Below, one piece after another: positions 29,901 to 36,166 of a stretch of 64,000 bases of DNA. How positions within the stretch are numbered: position 1 is the first letter of the stretch; every line of letters begins with the position of its first letter. Under the pieces are notes generated by a model. It had not been told where the DNA came from. It searched no databases and worked only from the letters and a program-made list of their open reading frames with translations. The translations under genes were made by a program, and so were the position numbers. The stretch comes from Micromonospora sp. WMMD1128. GTDB taxonomy: Bacteria; Actinomycetota; Actinomycetes; Mycobacteriales; Micromonosporaceae. Where the stretch lies: contig NZ_CP114902.1 in the NCBI RefSeq assembly GCF_027497235.1, forward strand, positions 1,997,501 to 2,061,500, in the 5' to 3' direction.

Positions 29901-32900
29901 CGGCGGGCAGCTCCGTCGCCCGGGCCCCGGCCAACCGCCGGCGCCAGAAGTCCAGGTGCCGCGCGGCGCGCTCGCCCCGGGCCGCGGCGTGCTCGCGGCG
30001 GGCGTGCTCGGCGTAGCGCAGCGCCGGAGCGGGCCGGCTGCGGCCCGCGCAGCCGTCGACGATCTCGTCGGCGAGCAGCCGGGCGCTCCGGTCGTCCACG
30101 GCGATGTGGTGCAGCATCACGAGCAGCGTGTGCCGGCCCGCCGGGTCGGCGAGCAGGCGCCACCGCACCGGCGCGGCGGCGGCCAGGTCGAACGGGCGGG
30201 CCGTCTCCTCGGCGAGGACGTCGGCCAGGTCGGCGCGCTCGGCGCGCAGGCGCACCGGCGTCGGCGGGTCGACCACCTGGACCGGTTCGGCGTCGGCCTC
30301 GACGTAGCGGGTCCGGAGGATCTCGTGCCGCTCGACCACGGACGTGACGACGCGCTCCACCCGGTCGGCGGGCACGCCGGCGGGCAGCGGGATCGCCAGC
30401 GGCTCGTGGTAGGCGCTGCCGTCCGGGTCCCGCTGGTGCAGCAGCCACATGCCGCGCTGCGCGAACGACAGCGGCGCGGGCCCGGTCGCCGGCCCGGCAG
30501 TAGGCCCGGCAGTAGGCCCGGCAGTAGGCCCGGCAGTCGGCCCGGCCGTCGGCGCGTCGGTGGCCGGGACCGGGCCGGCCGCCGCCAGCCGACGCGCCAC
30601 CTCGGCGACCGTGCGGCCGTCGAACAGCGCCGCGACCGGCACGTCGGCGCCGGTCTCGGCCCGCAGCCGGCCGGCGGCCCGGGTGGCGAGCAGGGAGTGC
30701 CCGCCCAGGGCGAAGAAATCTGCGTCGGCGTCGGTGACCGGGCGGCCGAGCGTCTCGGCGAAGACCCGGGCGACAAGTCGTTCGGTGGCGTCGGCCGGGG
30801 ACCGGTGCGGGGCGTCGTCGGCGCGGTCGTCGTGGTCGTCCGCCTCCGGGTCCGCCGGCACGGTCAGCGCCGAGCGGTCGATCTTGCCGTTGGCGGTGGT
30901 GGGGAAGCGGTCGAGCAGCACGAACCGGGTGGGGACCAGGTAGGGCGGCAGCAGCCGGGCGCAGTGCCGGCGCAGCGCCCGCGGCCCGGGCGGGTCGGTC
31001 GGGTCGGTCGGGCGCAGCCAGGCGACCAGCCGGGGGTCGCCGGCGTCGTCGTCGACCGCGCCGACCACGGCCGCCGCCACTCCCGGCTGGTCGACCAGGA
31101 CGTTCTCCACCTCGGCCGGTTCGATCCGGAACCCGCGGATCTTCAGTTGGTCGTCGGTGCGGCCGAGGATCTCGACGCTCCCGTCGGCGCGCCGACGGGC
31201 CACGTCCCCGGTGCGGTAGAGGCGGGCGCCCGGCTCGGCGGCGTACCGGTCGGGCAGGAACCGGTCGGCGGTCAGCGCGGGCCGGCCGACGTAGCCGGCG
31301 GCCACGCCCCGGCCGCCGACGTACAGCTCGCCGGGCGCGCCCGTGGGCACCGGCTCGAGGTCGTCGTCGAGCACGTACAGGCTGGTGTTGGCGACCGGGG
31401 CGAACTCCCGCGCGGCCGGGCCGGTGAGGCGGGCCGCCGACGACCACACGGTCGTCTCGGTCGGCCCGTAGAGGTCCCACAGGTCGACACCGGCGTCGAG
31501 CAGCCGGCGGGCCAGCTCGACCGGGAGCCGTTCGCCGCCGCAGAGCGCGGTGAAGCCGGCGGGCGGCGTCCAGCCGGCGTCCAGCAGGAGCCGCCAGGTG
31601 ATCGGGGTGGCCTGCATGACGCGGGCGCCGGCGCGCGCCAGCAGCGCGGCCAGGCGCTGCGGGTCGCGGGCGTCGGCGCCGGTGGCGACCAGCACCCGGC
31701 CGCCGACGAGCAGGGGCAGGAACAGTTCCAGCACGGCGATGTCGAACGACACCGTGGTGACGGCCGGCAGGACCGCCCCGGACGGCAGCCCGGGGCGCTC
31801 GCGCATGGACCACAGGAAGTTGGTCAAACAGCGGTGGGTCACCAGCACGCCCTTGGGCCGGCCGGTCGACCCGGAGGTGTAGACGACGTAGGCCGCGTCG
31901 TCCGGCCCGGGTCCCGGGCCCGCGTCGGCGTCGCCGGCCGCCGGCAGCCGGTCCAGGCGGACCTCGACCGTTCCCGGCGCGGCACGCACGCCGTCCGGGC
32001 CGGCGGTGACCAGGACGCCGACGCCCGCGTCGGCGAGGATGTGGGCCAGCCGTCCGGCCGGGTGCTCGGGGTCCAGGGGGACGTAGGCGGCGCCCGCCCA
32101 CAGCACGCCCAGCAACGCCGGGACCAGGTCCGCGTCGCGGGGCACGGCGACGCCGACCCGGTCCCCCCGGCGCACGCCGAGTCCGCGCAGGTGCGCGGCG
32201 AGCGCTCGGCTGCGGGCCACCAGCTCGCGGTACGTCAGCCGCCGGGTGCCGTCGTCGACCGCCACCGCGTCCGGCGTGTCGGCGGCCTGCCGGGCGACCA
32301 GCTCGGGCAGGGTCCGCTCCGGCACCGGCGTGCCGGCCGTCGGCGTGACCAGGGCGCATCGCTCCGCCTCGGGCAGCAGAGCGAGCCCGCCCAGCGGCGC
32401 GTCGGGGCGCGCGTCGGCGTCGTGCAGCAGCGTGGACAGGCGGGCCGCGAGGCGCGCGGCGTCCTCGGCGGTGAACAACGCCCGGGGGTACGCCAGCTCG
32501 CCGGTGGGCCGGCCGTCGACGCGCCGCAGGCGCACCACGAGGTCGTACCGGTCCACCGGCGCGGCGCCGGGCCCGTCGGTCACGTCGACGAGCACCCCGA
32601 CCCCGGCGGTGTCGTCGGTGGCCCGGCGCGCCGCCTCCCCGGCCCGCCGCGCGGCCTCCGCGAACGGCAGCCGGCGGGGCAGGTCGAGGGCGAGCGACAG
32701 GCGACGGTCCCCGGTACGCAGCGCGAGCGTGCCGGCCCACCGGCCGGCGTGCCGGGCGAGCAGGGTGTGCACCGCGGCGGCGGCCACCGCGCCGGTCGCG
32801 ACGCGGTCCCGCCCGCCCAGCGACCCGGGCACCGCGAACGGCACGGTGCCCGTGCCCGCCGGCCGGTCGACCGGCCGGCGGCGGGTCGTCGGCGCGGGCA

Positions 32901-32994
32901 TCGGCAGGGCGACGTCGAGCCGGTCCGGTTCGTCGGCCCGGCCCGGCCCCGCCGGGGGGACCTGGGCCGATGCGGGGGTTGCGCTCATCGTCAC
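20995..32994 (-). CDS. NRPS, modules 1-4: (partial C)-A-T-C-A-T-C-A-T-C-A-T
   Basis: 3999 residues from GTG 32994; ATG 32988 (two codons shorter) is equally possible. Residues 1-220 resemble only the C-terminal half of a condensation domain and lack HHxxxDG. Then A1 (TSGSTGRPKG about 376; pocket DILQLGLVW, Gly type), T1 (GGHSLL about 765), a GPTA-repeat linker, C2 (HHIAVDD about 965, Gly of the motif changed to Asp), A2 (about 1416; DLTKVGSVA, Asn/Asp-like), T2 (GGQSLL about 1809), C3 (HHIAVDG about 2011), A3 (about 2481; DAWQFATID, Gln-like), T3 (GGHSLL about 2871), C4 (HHIAGDG about 3065), A4 (about 3541; DLELHGAIV, partly Trp-like), T4 (GGHSLL about 3936). No epimerisation domains. The first half of the peptide is built here and handed to the 13772-20998 protein. 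Codes are hand alignments to GrsA and carry error. Confidence 0.95.
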   Translation of the reverse strand: MTMSATPASAQVPPAGPGRADEPDRLDVALPMPAPTTRRRPVDRPAGTGTVPFAVPGSLGGRDRVATGAVAAAAVHTLLARHAGRWAGTLALRTGDRRLSLALDLPRRLPFAEAARRAGEAARRATDDTAGVGVLVDVTDGPGAAPVDRYDLVVRLRRVDGRPTGELAYPRALFTAEDAARLAARLSTLLHDADARPDAPLGGLALLPEAERCALVTPTAGTPVPERTLPELVARQAADTPDAVAVDDGTRRLTYRELVARSRALAAHLRGLGVRRGDRVGVAVPRDADLVPALLGVLWAGAAYVPLDPEHPAGRLAHILADAGVGVLVTAGPDGVRAAPGTVEVRLDRLPAAGDADAGPGPGPDDAAYVVYTSGSTGRPKGVLVTHRCLTNFLWSMRERPGLPSGAVLPAVTTVSFDIAVLELFLPLLVGGRVLVATGADARDPQRLAALLARAGARVMQATPITWRLLLDAGWTPPAGFTALCGGERLPVELARRLLDAGVDLWDLYGPTETTVWSSAARLTGPAAREFAPVANTSLYVLDDDLEPVPTGAPGELYVGGRGVAAGYVGRPALTADRFLPDRYAAEPGARLYRTGDVARRRADGSVEILGRTDDQLKIRGFRIEPAEVENVLVDQPGVAAAVVGAVDDDAGDPRLVAWLRPTDPTDPPGPRALRRHCARLLPPYLVPTRFVLLDRFPTTANGKIDRSALTVPADPEADDHDDRADDAPHRSPADATERLVARVFAETLGRPVTDADADFFALGGHSLLATRAAGRLRAETGADVPVAALFDGRTVAEVARRLAAAGPVPATDAPTAGPTAGPTAGPTAGPTAGPATGPAPLSFAQRGMWLLHQRDPDGSAYHEPLAIPLPAGVPADRVERVVTSVVERHEILRTRYVEADAEPVQVVDPPTPVRLRAERADLADVLAEETARPFDLAAAAPVRWRLLADPAGRHTLLVMLHHIAVDDRSARLLADEIVDGCAGRSRPAPALRYAEHARREHAAARGERAARHLDFWRRRLAGARATELPADRRRPTDRSGAGVRFEVPASVVARLDEIAAGQRATRFHVLLAGFFAVLARHSGRTDVTVGVPVSLRDRPELDDVLGLFVNTVVLRADLDRAPAFTDLVSAVRDGTLAAWAHADVPFEQVVADRAAGVDPLRNPLFTVLFTTHDEALPAGSEPPPHREVKAEQSWHLTPRPDGGLAGRVDVAAARFDPDLVAALAAGYVRALATVADAPATPVDRLAPGQPTPAVTPWPAPDDTAVTVAQLVTGRAEPDAVAVTGNGPSLTFAELDRRANRLAHRLLGLGVGPDRIVAVRLPRTPDLVVALLAVVKAGGAYLPLDPRDPGPRQARALADARPVVFLGPADERLPLPAGVRQLDPTAPAERAALRRLPDTAVPVTVDPDDLAYVVYTSGSTGQPKGVLVTHRGLTAYTRWASATLLPPGGGGSPLHTSIAYDLAVTSLFPVLAAGEPVRLLAEEPGVDALAPALAEAATGTPYAMVKLTPTHLDLLATAAPGATGGARCLVIGGEPLHGDRLASWAAQAPATRIVNSYGPSETAVACAAHVTTAGAVGDGPVPIGEPLPGVTVHLLDEALRPVPAGAVGEIHVGGCGVGRGYLGRARATADRFGPDPWAARPGARLYRTGDLARRRGDGTIEYVGRRDDQVKINGYRVEPGEAHSVLAAHPAVRAAAVVADHRDPRAPRLAAYVVPATADATPARLRAHLADRLPAHLVPTLWGIVPELPLLGSGKVDRQALPHLATPQEAGTRYEPPASPAERVIAAVWADVLGVARVGRHDRFLDLGGQSLLATRLAARLRDRLPAPVTVRDVFAAQTVAALATVVAERARALVERMFDDDGEEAEPQAPPVEVDRALPRADRSGPLPLSFAQRRLWFLDQVGDGVDYLVPTALRLRGELDPDALSAALTRVVARHEVLRTRYVAGPDGEPAQVVDPPPARIALTPEDADPAAVLRAEVEIPVDLAAGPVLRARLLRVTPREHVLLLVIHHIAVDGLSMGLIAEELADAGRGVTRAPLPAQYADFAVWQRDRLTGPELDRLLDYWRQRLAGSEPTHLPADRPRPALRDAHGDLVRFTVPATVVRRLDEVGRRAGATGFMTCLTVFLTLLARHTGRTDVTVGVPTSGRTTAQVEQLVGFFVNTVVLRADLAGDPSFAGLLGRVADVAAEAFAHEELPFDRLVEELAPQRDRSGNPLFDLLFAYREAGDERFALPGLDVTVEPTPTHTAKFDLTLEVTRQPDGGLTGEIEYATALFDRSTVERIAGRFGHLLAGAAEAPHLPISRLPMLDAAEHRAVVAHGHGPDRPRPDAGLPELVAEQAARTPGAVAVEYGDERMRYGDLDAAANRLARHLRAAGIGRDDVVGLCLPRRPDLVVALLGVLRAGAAFLPLDPAHPPQRQALMLRDAGARLLLTADGSPPGLAATLGAEVPTLDLTAERAQIRARAATAPDRTDPDSIAYVIYTSGSTGAPKGVAVPHRGIRNRVLWAVRRYGFGPDDRMLQKTSVSFDASVWEFLAPLVSGGAVVLAPAGAERDPVTVVDLVARHRVTVLQGVPSFLRPLADEPTLDRCVSLRLLFSAGEPLADDLARRLTGRLPVTLVNTYGPTEASIDVTAWQYDDAAPAGGPVPIGAPLDNTRAFVLAGDGSVAPFGVPGELHVAGEGLARGYLGRPRLTAQRFVPDPYGPPGSRAYRTGDLARRRADGALEFLGRTDQQVKIRGVRVEPGEVETVLARHPAVSTAVVVARPGPDGQARLAAYLVTRGAPPAHTEIRAFLLARLPEPYVPSVFVPVDRMPLTTSGKVDRAALPEPGFDRRGELVAPRTPTERTVAAILAEVLGLDTVGVTDDFFELGGHSLLAIRFAGRLRAALGAAVSVRAVLEDRTVAAVAARYADRAAPAVDGGIAGAAADGPAALSHAQQRLWFLHRLDPDGTQYHVTWAVRLAGRLDPDALAAALTDVVARHDVLRTRYPAGPDGTPAQVVEPARPVRLPVTEAPPVADRVGRDDRLAALVRTLADRPFDLEAAPPVSPHLIRLGPDDHVFVLVMHHIAGDGWSDRVLARDLSAAYRSRLAGRPAALPPPAVRYADVAVWQRARLTDETVTAEVAFWRERLAGLSPLALPTDLPRPPVRDGRGATVDARLPAEVARPLLAVGRRCGATPFMTFLAVFATLLGRHAGTVDVPIGTVVAGRHRPELEDLVGLLVNTVVLRVDLDDDPDLTTLLGRVRRHAGDAFAHDELPFDRLVEELAPPRDLSRSPLCDVMMVVDDAAGDGLRLAGLRADRLDTGRRTAKFDLTLTLTAEPDGGYRLELEYATALFGAETARRMAAQFGVLAAGAAAAPGTPVGRLPLLGEREGRELARRWNPPAEPVDRECLHEAFAAQVRRTPDAVAVESPAGRLTYAELDRQATALAHRLRGAGVAPERPVAVLLDRSLAVPVVLFAVLRAGGVYVPLGTGQPPERLAVLLRDLRPAAVVAGKRVADRIDVDGTPVVVVGETGSAEDAASGDLPGDLPAGDPDRLAYMIYTSGSTGRPKAVMVPHASYTHHCRMIAEVSELRDTDRAVLLSALTFDLAMEQLGAILLVGGTVVISDAQFWAPSELPDRFAAAGITHVLLTPAYYREVMAGVRHRDPRLSRLRLVHVGGEVVTHEDARLWHAAQLPGRFVCAYGPTEATIVSLTHPVSAAEVTPARTPLPIGRPVPGTRAYVLDDDLRPVPTGFVGELCLGGERVSRGYHDRPRLTADRFVPDPFGELPGQRLYRTGDHVRQAADGTVKFVGRVDGQVKLRGLRIELGEIEAALATHPEVRAAAAAVHGDDGDRRLVAYVVPHAGATPSPALLRRHLADRVPDYMLPGAWVTLDRLPLNASKKVDRAALPPPSAADVDDSAAEVAPRTEVEQAIAGAWAQVLGLPSVGVEHDFFAVGGHSLLATRLLARLRDLFGLEIPLRALFEATTVSAQAAMLERLAESLDGDNGSTDAGMGVSGA
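30491..30550. repeat. 12-bp tandem repeat encoding a Gly-Pro-Thr-Ala linker
   Basis: Five units of ggcccggcagta (last two with one or two changes) inside the four-module NRPS gene encode repeated G-P-T-A between T1 and C2. The unit keeps frame, so linker length could vary between strains. Confidence 0.9.
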
Positions 32995-33015
32995 CTCGAC
33001 TCGCTCGCTAGCGGC

Positions 33016-33234
33016 TCAGCTGTCCTGTTCGGCCATCCGCCGCCGCAGGCTCAGCGGGCGCATGTCGGTCCAGATCCGTTCGACGTGGTCCAGGCACTGC
33101 TCGCGGGTGCCGGCGAAACCCTCGGCGCGCCACCCGTCGGGCACCTGCCGGTCGGCGGCCCACACCGAGTACTGCTCCTCGTGGTTCACCACCACGAGGA
33201 ACGACCGGTCGGTGGGGGATTCGTGCTCTGTCAT
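33016..33234 (-). CDS. MbtH-like protein
   Basis: 72 residues with the family pattern VVVNHEEQYSVWAADRQVPDGW..EGFAGTREQCLDHVERIWTDMRPLSLRRRM, including the invariant tryptophans that clamp an adenylation-domain alanine. MbtH proteins are non-catalytic partners needed for folding or activity of many actinobacterial A domains. The gene lies just upstream of the NRPS pair. A longer reading frame upstream is not homologous, and the ATG at 33234 is the clear start. Confidence 0.96.
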   Translation of the reverse strand: MTEHESPTDRSFLVVVNHEEQYSVWAADRQVPDGWRAEGFAGTREQCLDHVERIWTDMRPLSLRRRMAEQDS

Positions 33235-33244
33235 CGGTTTCCCT

Positions 33245-34282
33245 TCAGCGGTTGTCGGCGGCGGGGACGCGGTCGGCCGGGGCGTCGGCGGCGAAGTCCG
33301 GGACGCGCACGCCGAGGCCGCGTTCGACGGCGGCGTCGCGCACGTGCGCGGCGAGGGCGGCGTCGAGCGCGCCCAGGCCGAACGGGGAGAAGACGGTGAG
33401 GGCGCTCTCGTCGTAGGGCACCCGGACCCGACCGGCGAGCAGGTCACCCAGTTCGGCGGCGATGAACCGGCGGTCACCGGCGACCGTCTCGGCCAGCTCC
33501 AGCGAGGTCGCCGCCCGGCACACGTGGTCGGCGTCGTCGACCACGTTGCGGGCGCCCAGGACGGCTCGTGCGGTCAGGTCGCGCAGCGACAGGTGCAGCA
33601 TGACCGTGCCCGGCCGGCACGCCCCGGCGTCGGTGTGCGGTCGGGCGGCGGTGGTGGCGAAGCAGACCAGCCGGTGCGCGGCGAGCGCGTCGGTCATCGA
33701 TTCCGCCACCCGCACCGCGAGCCGCGGCCAGGCCGCGGTGGCGCGCTCGGCGAACCGGCGGGCCCGGCCCGGGTCGAGGTCGAACACGGTGACCGCGCCC
33801 AGCCGCGGCAGGTGCGCGTGCAGGAACCGCAGCACCTCGACGTTGATCAGCCCGGCGCCGATCAGGGCGACACCGGCGGTGACATCGGCGGGCGCCCCGG
33901 CGGTCAGGGCGCCGGCGGCCACGGCGGCGGAGGCGGCGGTGCGGCGCGCCGAGATGACCGAGCCCTCCAGCAGCGCCTCGGTCCGGCCGTCCGTGACCGA
34001 GCTGAGCAGGATGGCGGCCGAGGCCCGCTCTCGGCCCCGGTCGACGTTGCCCGGGAAGGAGGCGATCCACTTCAGCGAGGCCACCGGACGCGCGCCGCCG
34101 ACGTAGGCGGGCAGGGCGATGACGCGGTTGCGCTCGTCGTCGGGGAAGCGCAGGAAGACCGAGTGGGGCACGGCGGTGGCGCCGTCCGCGTGGTGGACGT
34201 ACGCGTCGCGGACCAGCCGGCAGACGGCCGGTTCGTCGCCGTCGAGGACCGCCAGGACGTCGGCGCGTCGCAGGATCAACAC
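33245..34282 (-). CDS. SbnB-like N-(2-amino-2-carboxyethyl)-glutamate dehydrogenase (ornithine cyclodeaminase family)
   Basis: 345 residues from GTG 34282, which overlaps the SbnA-like gene end by 7 nt. Ornithine cyclodeaminase/mu-crystallin fold: substrate-binding NRVIALPAYVG..ASLKWIASFPGN, nucleotide-binding GVALIGAGLINVEVLRFL, and VTVFDLDPGRARRFAERA. With the SbnA-type partner it is expected to oxidatively hydrolyse N-(2-amino-2-carboxyethyl)-L-glutamate to L-2,3-diaminopropionate and 2-oxoglutarate, as in staphyloferrin B; VioK has the matching role in viomycin. The gene pair is the strongest evidence that the peptide, or a precursor of one residue, contains diaminopropionate. Confidence 0.9.
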   Translation of the reverse strand: MLILRRADVLAVLDGDEPAVCRLVRDAYVHHADGATAVPHSVFLRFPDDERNRVIALPAYVGGARPVASLKWIASFPGNVDRGRERASAAILLSSVTDGRTEALLEGSVISARRTAASAAVAAGALTAGAPADVTAGVALIGAGLINVEVLRFLHAHLPRLGAVTVFDLDPGRARRFAERATAAWPRLAVRVAESMTDALAAHRLVCFATTAARPHTDAGACRPGTVMLHLSLRDLTARAVLGARNVVDDADHVCRAATSLELAETVAGDRRFIAAELGDLLAGRVRVPYDESALTVFSPFGLGALDAALAAHVRDAAVERGLGVRVPDFAADAPADRVPAADNR

Positions 34283-35274
34283 CGTGCCTTCTCCTTCCAC
34301 AGGTGGCCGATCTCGCCGAACTTCGCTCGCACCCAGGCGTCGTCGTAGATCGTGTCGAGGTAGCGCTCGCCCCGGTCGGGCAGGATCAGCACGCAGGTGC
34401 TGCCGGCCGCCAGCGTGTCCAGCCGGCCGGCGACGGCGCTGACGACGGCGCCGGACGAGCCGCCGCTGAGGATCGCCTCGGCGCCCACCAGCCGACGGCA
34501 TCCCACGACGCAGTCCTGGTCGGTGACCCGCACCACCGAGTCGGCGATGCCGTCGTGGTAGAGGCCGGGCCGGATGGCCGCGCCGTGCCCGGGGATGAGC
34601 CGGCGGCAGGTCGAGCCGCCGAAGATCGCGCTGCCCTCGGCGTCGACCGCGGTGATCCGGGTCCGCAGGCCGTGCGCGGCCTTGTAGCGGGCGCAGCCGT
34701 GGATCGTGCCGCACGAGCCGGTCGCCACGAACAGGTGGTCCACCGGTTCGTCGAGCGCGGTCACGACCTCCCGCATGATCGCTTCCTGCGCACGCCCGTT
34801 GAGCGGGTTCGCGTACTGGTTGGGCCAGTACGCGTCCGGTTCGCTGTCGAGCAGTTCCCGGACCCGGCGCAGGCGGGCGCCGAGGAAGTCGCCCAGGTCG
34901 TTGTCCGGCTCGGTGACCCGGTCCAGCTCCGCGCCGTACGCCGACATGATCGCGCAGTTCTGCGCGGTCGTCTTCGGGTCGATCACGCAGACGAAGCGCA
35001 GGTCGAGCCAGCGGCACACCTGGGCGAGCCCGATGCCGAGGTTGCCGGAGCTGGACTCGACCACCGTCGAGCGTCCCGGGACCAGCTCACCGCTGTCGAC
35101 GGCGCCGAGCACCATCGCGACGGCGGACCGGTCCTTCATGCTGCCGCCCGGGTTCAACGCCTCGAGCTTGGCGTAGAACCGGGCCGGCGAGCCGGGGAAG
35201 AGGCGGTCGAGTCGGACCAGCGGCGTGCCCCCGACGGCGGAGAGGATCCCGTCCCGGGGTGGCATCTCGATCAC
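34276..35274 (-). CDS. SbnA-like PLP-dependent N-(2-amino-2-carboxyethyl)-glutamate synthase
   Basis: 332 residues of the cysteine-synthase family. The PLP lysine is in NPGGSMKDRS (Lys47), followed by VESSSGNLGIGLAQVC (substrate loop) and the phosphate-binding ATGSCGTIHG. SbnA joins O-phospho-L-serine and L-glutamate to N-(2-amino-2-carboxyethyl)-L-glutamate, the precursor cleaved by the SbnB-type enzyme encoded immediately downstream. VioB of viomycin is the antibiotic counterpart. Start ATG 35274; 16 bp after the ACP gene; part of the core leftward operon. Confidence 0.92.
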   Translation of the reverse strand: MIEMPPRDGILSAVGGTPLVRLDRLFPGSPARFYAKLEALNPGGSMKDRSAVAMVLGAVDSGELVPGRSTVVESSSGNLGIGLAQVCRWLDLRFVCVIDPKTTAQNCAIMSAYGAELDRVTEPDNDLGDFLGARLRRVRELLDSEPDAYWPNQYANPLNGRAQEAIMREVVTALDEPVDHLFVATGSCGTIHGCARYKAAHGLRTRITAVDAEGSAIFGGSTCRRLIPGHGAAIRPGLYHDGIADSVVRVTDQDCVVGCRRLVGAEAILSGGSSGAVVSAVAGRLDTLAAGSTCVLILPDRGERYLDTIYDDAWVRAKFGEIGHLWKEKARC

Positions 35275-35290
35275 CGGCGCCGGGGGTGCG

Positions 35291-35701
35291 TCACGCCGGG
35301 GCCGGGCCGTCGGCGGAGCCGGCCTGTGCCGCGCCGGCCCGGTCCGTGGCCTGTGCCGCGCCGGCGCTGTCCGCGGCCTGCTCCTCGCCGGCGCCGTCCG
35401 CGGCCTGCTCCTCGCCGCGCACCCGGACGATGAACCGGGCCAGGTCCCGGAAACTCTCGCCCCGGAACCCCTCCATCTTCTCCAGCAGCTTCATGTCCAG
35501 CCCGTTCTCCAACTCCAGCAGCATCTGGACCATGGAGAACGAGTCCATGTCCTGCAGGCTGCCCGGCTCGGGCACGTCCGGCTGCTCGGCGCAGATCATC
35601 CGGGCGGTCCGGGTGACCACGTCGGTCAGCTCGTCGACGGCCTTCGTCAGCTCCTCGGCGGTCTCCCGATCCAGGTCCACAGTCATTTCCTCTGCCGCCA
35701 T
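35291..35701 (-). CDS. stand-alone acyl carrier protein with repetitive C-terminal tail
   Basis: 136 residues. Residues about 1-95 are an ACP fold with phosphopantetheine site DMDSFS (Ser near residue 54) followed by MVQMLLELENGLDMKLL and the closing helix ESFRDLARFIVRVR. The last 40 residues are low-complexity Ala/Gly/Glu/Asp/Gln made of 9-residue units encoded by a 27-bp tandem repeat. First gene of the core NRPS operon. Most likely the acyl carrier for the fatty acyl-AMP ligase at 591-2348; the other ligases (5248-6897, 52185-53309) are alternative loading enzymes. Start ATG 35701 chosen; an ATG 5 codons in is possible. Confidence 0.88.
   Translation of the reverse strand: MAAEEMTVDLDRETAEELTKAVDELTDVVTRTARMICAEQPDVPEPGSLQDMDSFSMVQMLLELENGLDMKLLEKMEGFRGESFRDLARFIVRVRGEEQAADGAGEEQAADSAGAAQATDRAGAAQAGSADGPAPA
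35322..35420. repeat. 27-bp tandem repeat in the ACP tail
   Basis: Three full units (35322-35348, 35349-35375, 35376-35402) and part of a fourth begin with gcctgtgccgcgccggc or a close variant. They encode 9-residue units of the form D-x-A-G-x-x-Q-A-x in the ACP C-terminus. Confidence 0.85.
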
Positions 35702-36166
35702 GTCTTCGCCCTTTCCATTCCTGCGGAATTGATTCGAGACGCGGCCGGAACAGTAATCGCATCGCCGTGCCGCGGTGATGGGAGATGGCCGTCACCCAGG
35801 TCCTGGGTCGGCTGCGGCTCACCTCGAGGCGCCGCAGATCAAGCGGGGGCGATGTTAAGCACGGCGTCGCGGGGAGGTCAATTGTGGAATGGCTCCCGCC
35901 GCCGGTCGCGGCACCCGCGAAGCACCCGGTCCGGCTGTCTCGCTGGCGGGACGGGCGGACCGCCCCGACGCCTGGCACAGCGGCGGATCCCACATGGCGT
36001 TGCTTGACTGCGCCGGTCGCGATGTGGCTAGCTTCCCGGCACCCGGACACCTCCTCGACGGCGTTTGCGAGCCGTCGCCCGACGGGAGGGGCCCAGTGGT
36101 CCGCGCCGTTGTGCGGAATGGAATCCGCGCCGGGTCGAAGTCACCGCGTGAAACGAGGACGGAACC
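35702..36166. promoter_or_regulatory. divergent promoter region between the core NRPS operon and the sugar operon
   Basis: 465 bp without a gene, between the leftward ACP gene and the rightward GNAT gene. Parts are less GC-rich (35705-35760, 35845-35890), as expected for promoters. It contains a 16-bp element (35937-35952) found again, identical, in the other large divergent region at 46255-46270, and next to it a gggcgg-a-ccgccc inverted repeat (35953-35965). This is the natural control point for both operons; no -35/-10 pair is obvious to me. Confidence 0.55.
35937..35952. promoter_or_regulatory. shared 16-bp element, copy 1
   Basis: gtctcgctggcgggac, an imperfect palindrome (12 of 16 positions symmetric), identical to 46255-46270. 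Both copies sit in divergent intergenic regions of this cluster, so a common regulator site (SARP or other) is inferred. Confidence 0.4.

Noticed and set aside
13772..32994. Epimerisation domains or polyketide synthase modules in the NRPS
   Set aside because: Only C, A, T and TE motifs were found; no second HHxxxDG-type E domain after any T domain and no ketosynthase or acyltransferase motif.
27787..33399. 1870-residue plus-strand open frame, and other long antisense frames across 21-33 kb
   Set aside because: Same GC-driven shadow of the NRPS gene. The opposite strand shows complete A, T and C motifs in order.
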